From assembly GCA_947629115.1 (NCBI GenBank), contig CANRCL010000058.1, positions 1 to 6,834 of the forward strand: a DNA stretch of 6,834 nt. Direction: 5' to 3'. The translations under genes and the position numbers were made by a program. The stretch is from an uncultured Bacilli bacterium. Its GTDB lineage: Bacteria > Bacillota_I > Bacilli_A > RF39 > UBA660. A model generated the notes under the pieces. It was not told the origin of the DNA, did not search any database, and saw nothing but the letters and a program-made list of their open reading frames with translations. How positions within the stretch are numbered: position 1 is the first letter of the stretch; every line of letters begins with the position of its first letter. Of this stretch, positions 5,228 through 6,834 are shown piece after piece.

Positions 5228-6802
5228 TTATTTTGTTGCGAGAACTAGACGAGTGCCGAAAAAACTAACAAATGTACCAGTGCCTCTAGTAAAATAAAAT
5301 TGGCTTGCTAATCCACCATCAGCATAATGGCCACCTCGAACGAACCAAGGAGAATTAGTGTTAATGAAACTAGAAAGCGATGTATACCAACTACTATGGT
5401 ATCTTAAGGTTCCTGGTGTTGAACCTTGTCCTGCTGTTCCATCTCCATCATAATATTGATAAAATGGTCCCATCTCGCCAGTGGCATCTCCTAATATTCT
5501 CTTTGTATACGTTGTAGAATCACTATCTGCAGCATAAATATCTACATAATTTTTATATGTTGTTTTAAGTTCTGTATCATCTGTAAATCCGCTTTCTCCG
5601 ACCGTTTCTCCTCTATATGCAGCCATATATTCAGTAACTCCACCACACATATCATATATTCCAGTAATATTTCCTGTAGTACTTGCTAAATACCCTGCAC
5701 CACTATTATAGGGTTGCGTTTTATCAATTTGTTTACTGTTTCCATAATCTCCTGGTCTTTTTTCTTGATTAGTATTGGCATTTGCCCCTATTCCTGTCAC
5801 AAGGTCATATGCGTTATTTATATTAATATTACTTCCTATTCCATAGATACTATGCGATAGATATGCAACTGCTCCCCATTCTGTATTTTTCATCATATGA
5901 CTTTCTAAAGAGCGATTATAATTATATAAACTTAAAAAGAAATTTTGGATTGTATTATTTTGCCATGAGTTAACATTTGGTTTTACTATTACTCTTTTAT
6001 TATTAATGAAATTTATTGTTGCTTTGGATGTTGTCCAACTTGATGTATCTTCTATTGGATTTCCATTATCTCCATTTTGATTATAGCCTACTTCAAATTT
6101 ACCTACCCATATGCCATTTAAATCTTTATCACCTAATGTAAAGGCTGGATGGGTATAATAATTATTTAATGTTGCTTCACTTTCATTCATTTTAGGATTT
6201 GTATCTACATTCCCAAATTTAATATCTATTATTCTAGGCTTATTAAACGCATTTTGGGGTGATGTTTCATAATTGGTATTATTTAATGTCGTTATATTTG
6301 GTGCACTATTATAATCCTCAGAATTTGCTAAATTCCATATTTTATAACTAAATCTCGGAATCCATACAAAATAACTTTCGATATCTTTTTCTAGAATTAT
6401 ATCACCAGTTTTATAATCTTTATTACTTGGATTATCTACAAGTAATACTGCATTTGCCCATAACTTTTTAGAATAATCATACCATTTGGTTTTTAAGTTA
6501 GCATAATGAACTGTTCCATCATCATCTATAGTTATTGGTATTAATTTTTTAGTGCTTTCCTCTACATCTAATACTGGATCTGCTCCATTCAAAGTTTTAT
6601 CAATCCAATTTTCTTTTAACAATCCTGATTTTTCATATAACTCATCTATTGCGTCTTGAACATTATCATACGCACCACCACTACTTGTTTTATCATAAGA
6701 CACATCTTTACTCTTAATTATTGTTGAAGCAGCATATACTCCTGTGCAAGATAGTAATATTCCCATTATAAAAGCAATTATTACATATTTTTTCTTAACC
6801 AT
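5228..6802 (-). CDS. paralog C: exported FGE/C-type-lectin-like surface protein, 524 aa, possible lipoprotein
   Basis: Third tandem family member. Its signal segment reads MVKKKYVIIAFIMGILLSC then TGVYAA; only here is residue 19 cysteine, giving a lipobox-like LLSC (16-19), so this copy may be lipid-anchored rather than released at VYA. Domains follow as in A and B: DVSYDKTSSGGAYDNVQDAI (33-52), FVWIPRFSYKIWN (145-157), THPAFTLGDKDLNGIWVGKF (217-236), MKNTEWGAVAYLSHS (304-318), GNITGIYDMCGGVTEY (377-392), ILGDATGEMGPFY (436-448). Relative to A and B it lacks several residues after LVDNP (near 126) and has extra residues (~455-465, TAGQGSTPGTL) before SSWY. The ending is WFVRGG ... RLVLATK. 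Upstream are the shared leader and -10. Downstream only a 4-bp stem with seven T (about 5202-5222) hints at termination. Confidence 0.88.
   Translation of the reverse strand: MVKKKYVIIAFIMGILLSCTGVYAASTIIKSKDVSYDKTSSGGAYDNVQDAIDELYEKSGLLKENWIDKTLNGADPVLDVEESTKKLIPITIDDDGTVHYANLKTKWYDYSKKLWANAVLLVDNPSNKDYKTGDIILEKDIESYFVWIPRFSYKIWNLANSEDYNSAPNITTLNNTNYETSPQNAFNKPRIIDIKFGNVDTNPKMNESEATLNNYYTHPAFTLGDKDLNGIWVGKFEVGYNQNGDNGNPIEDTSSWTTSKATINFINNKRVIVKPNVNSWQNNTIQNFFLSLYNYNRSLESHMMKNTEWGAVAYLSHSIYGIGSNININNAYDLVTGIGANANTNQEKRPGDYGNSKQIDKTQPYNSGAGYLASTTGNITGIYDMCGGVTEYMAAYRGETVGESGFTDDTELKTTYKNYVDIYAADSDSTTYTKRILGDATGEMGPFYQYYDGDGTAGQGSTPGTLRYHSSWYTSLSSFINTNSPWFVRGGHYADGGLASQFYFTRGTGTFVSFFGTRLVLATK
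5249..5347 (-). other. hypervariable C-terminal segment of paralog C
   Basis: Codons for W486 to R518. The scaffold W-F-V-R-G-G, G-G, Q-F-x-F, G and G-T-R-L-V-L is retained, with divergent residues between. Several variable codons end in T (GTT, CAT, TAT, GCT, GAT, then ACT, GTT, AGT), as expected from an AAT-rich template, but others (TTA, AGA, ACA) do not fit as cleanly. Confidence 0.5.
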
Positions 6803-6826
6803 AAGTTATCCATCTACCTTATGGTT
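6797..6826 (-). promoter_or_regulatory. inverted repeat in the paralog C leader containing the start codon
   Basis: AACCATAAG (6797-6805) and CTTATGGTT (6818-6826), with arms and loop identical to those of paralog A. Confidence 0.6.
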
Positions 6827-6828
6827 TT

Positions 6829-6834
6829 ATTATA
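6829..6834 (-). promoter_or_regulatory. paralog C promoter -10 element, cut by the window edge
   Basis: TATAAT on the minus strand at the same distance from the start codon as in A and B. The spacer and -35 lie beyond the right edge, so whether this copy also carries a poly-G tract cannot be seen. Confidence 0.6.

Noticed and set aside
1846..6802. A catalytic formylglycine-generating or sulfatase-modifying enzyme
   Set aside because: The GNvwEW tryptophans are missing and I see no conserved C-terminal cysteine pair; the fold resemblance fits a binding domain better.
1..6834. A complete diversity-generating retroelement
   Set aside because: No reverse transcriptase gene, no adenine-rich template copy of the C-terminal segments and no G+C-rich mutagenesis-homing element after the variable ends is present in the window.
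1..6834. CRISPR array, tRNA or rRNA genes, TGA read as tryptophan
   Set aside because: No regularly spaced repeats or RNA-gene signatures were seen, and tryptophan sites in the conserved motifs I checked are TGG.

Overview
This is an AT-rich window (around 30% G+C by eye). Its protein-coding genes all lie on the minus strand: a housekeeping enolase and a tandem family of three large paralogous surface proteins. Low G+C, Bacillota-type promoters, intrinsic terminators and TGG-encoded tryptophan under the standard code suggest an uncultured, probably gut-associated member of the Bacilli/Mycoplasmatota-like lineages. The sequence alone does not fix the taxon.

Layout from left to right. Bases 1-97 hold a leftward promoter and the probable first three codons of a gene leaving the window. 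Bases 98-466 contain no gene I accept; they hold a strongly T-rich tract bracketed by short G+C-richer hairpins, probably an intergenic repeat or small mobile-element remnant. Enolase (eno) occupies 500-1738, with its own promoter, a clear ribosome binding site and a terminator that begins at its stop codon. Then follow three head-to-tail paralogs of 518, 519 and 524 residues, called A (1846-3402), B (3564-5123) and C (5228-6802). Each has an export signal, a shared N-terminal domain (VQDAIDELYEKSG), a long middle domain, and a C-terminal domain resembling the formylglycine-generating-enzyme/C-type-lectin (FGE-sulfatase) fold. The last ~33 residues diverge strongly around a fixed scaffold (W-F-x-R ... 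G ... F ... G-x-R-L-V-L), the pattern seen in variable proteins of diversity-generating retroelements.

The most striking regulatory feature is in the promoters. A and B each have a run of eight G (minus strand) inside the spacer between a TTGAC-type -35 and a perfect TATAAT -10, giving a 16-bp spacer in both. A third copy at 71-97 has seven G and a 15-bp spacer and faces off the left edge. Paralog C retains the same -10, but the window ends exactly there. Slippage of such tracts would change the -35/-10 spacing and switch each gene independently. All three paralogs also share a leader with a 9-bp inverted repeat that contains the start codon.

My working model is a surface-antigen or ligand-binding repertoire with two layers of variation: phase-variable expression through promoter-spacer poly-G tracts, and a diversified binding face at the C-terminus. 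No reverse transcriptase or template repeat is visible, so active retroelement diversification is only a hypothesis.
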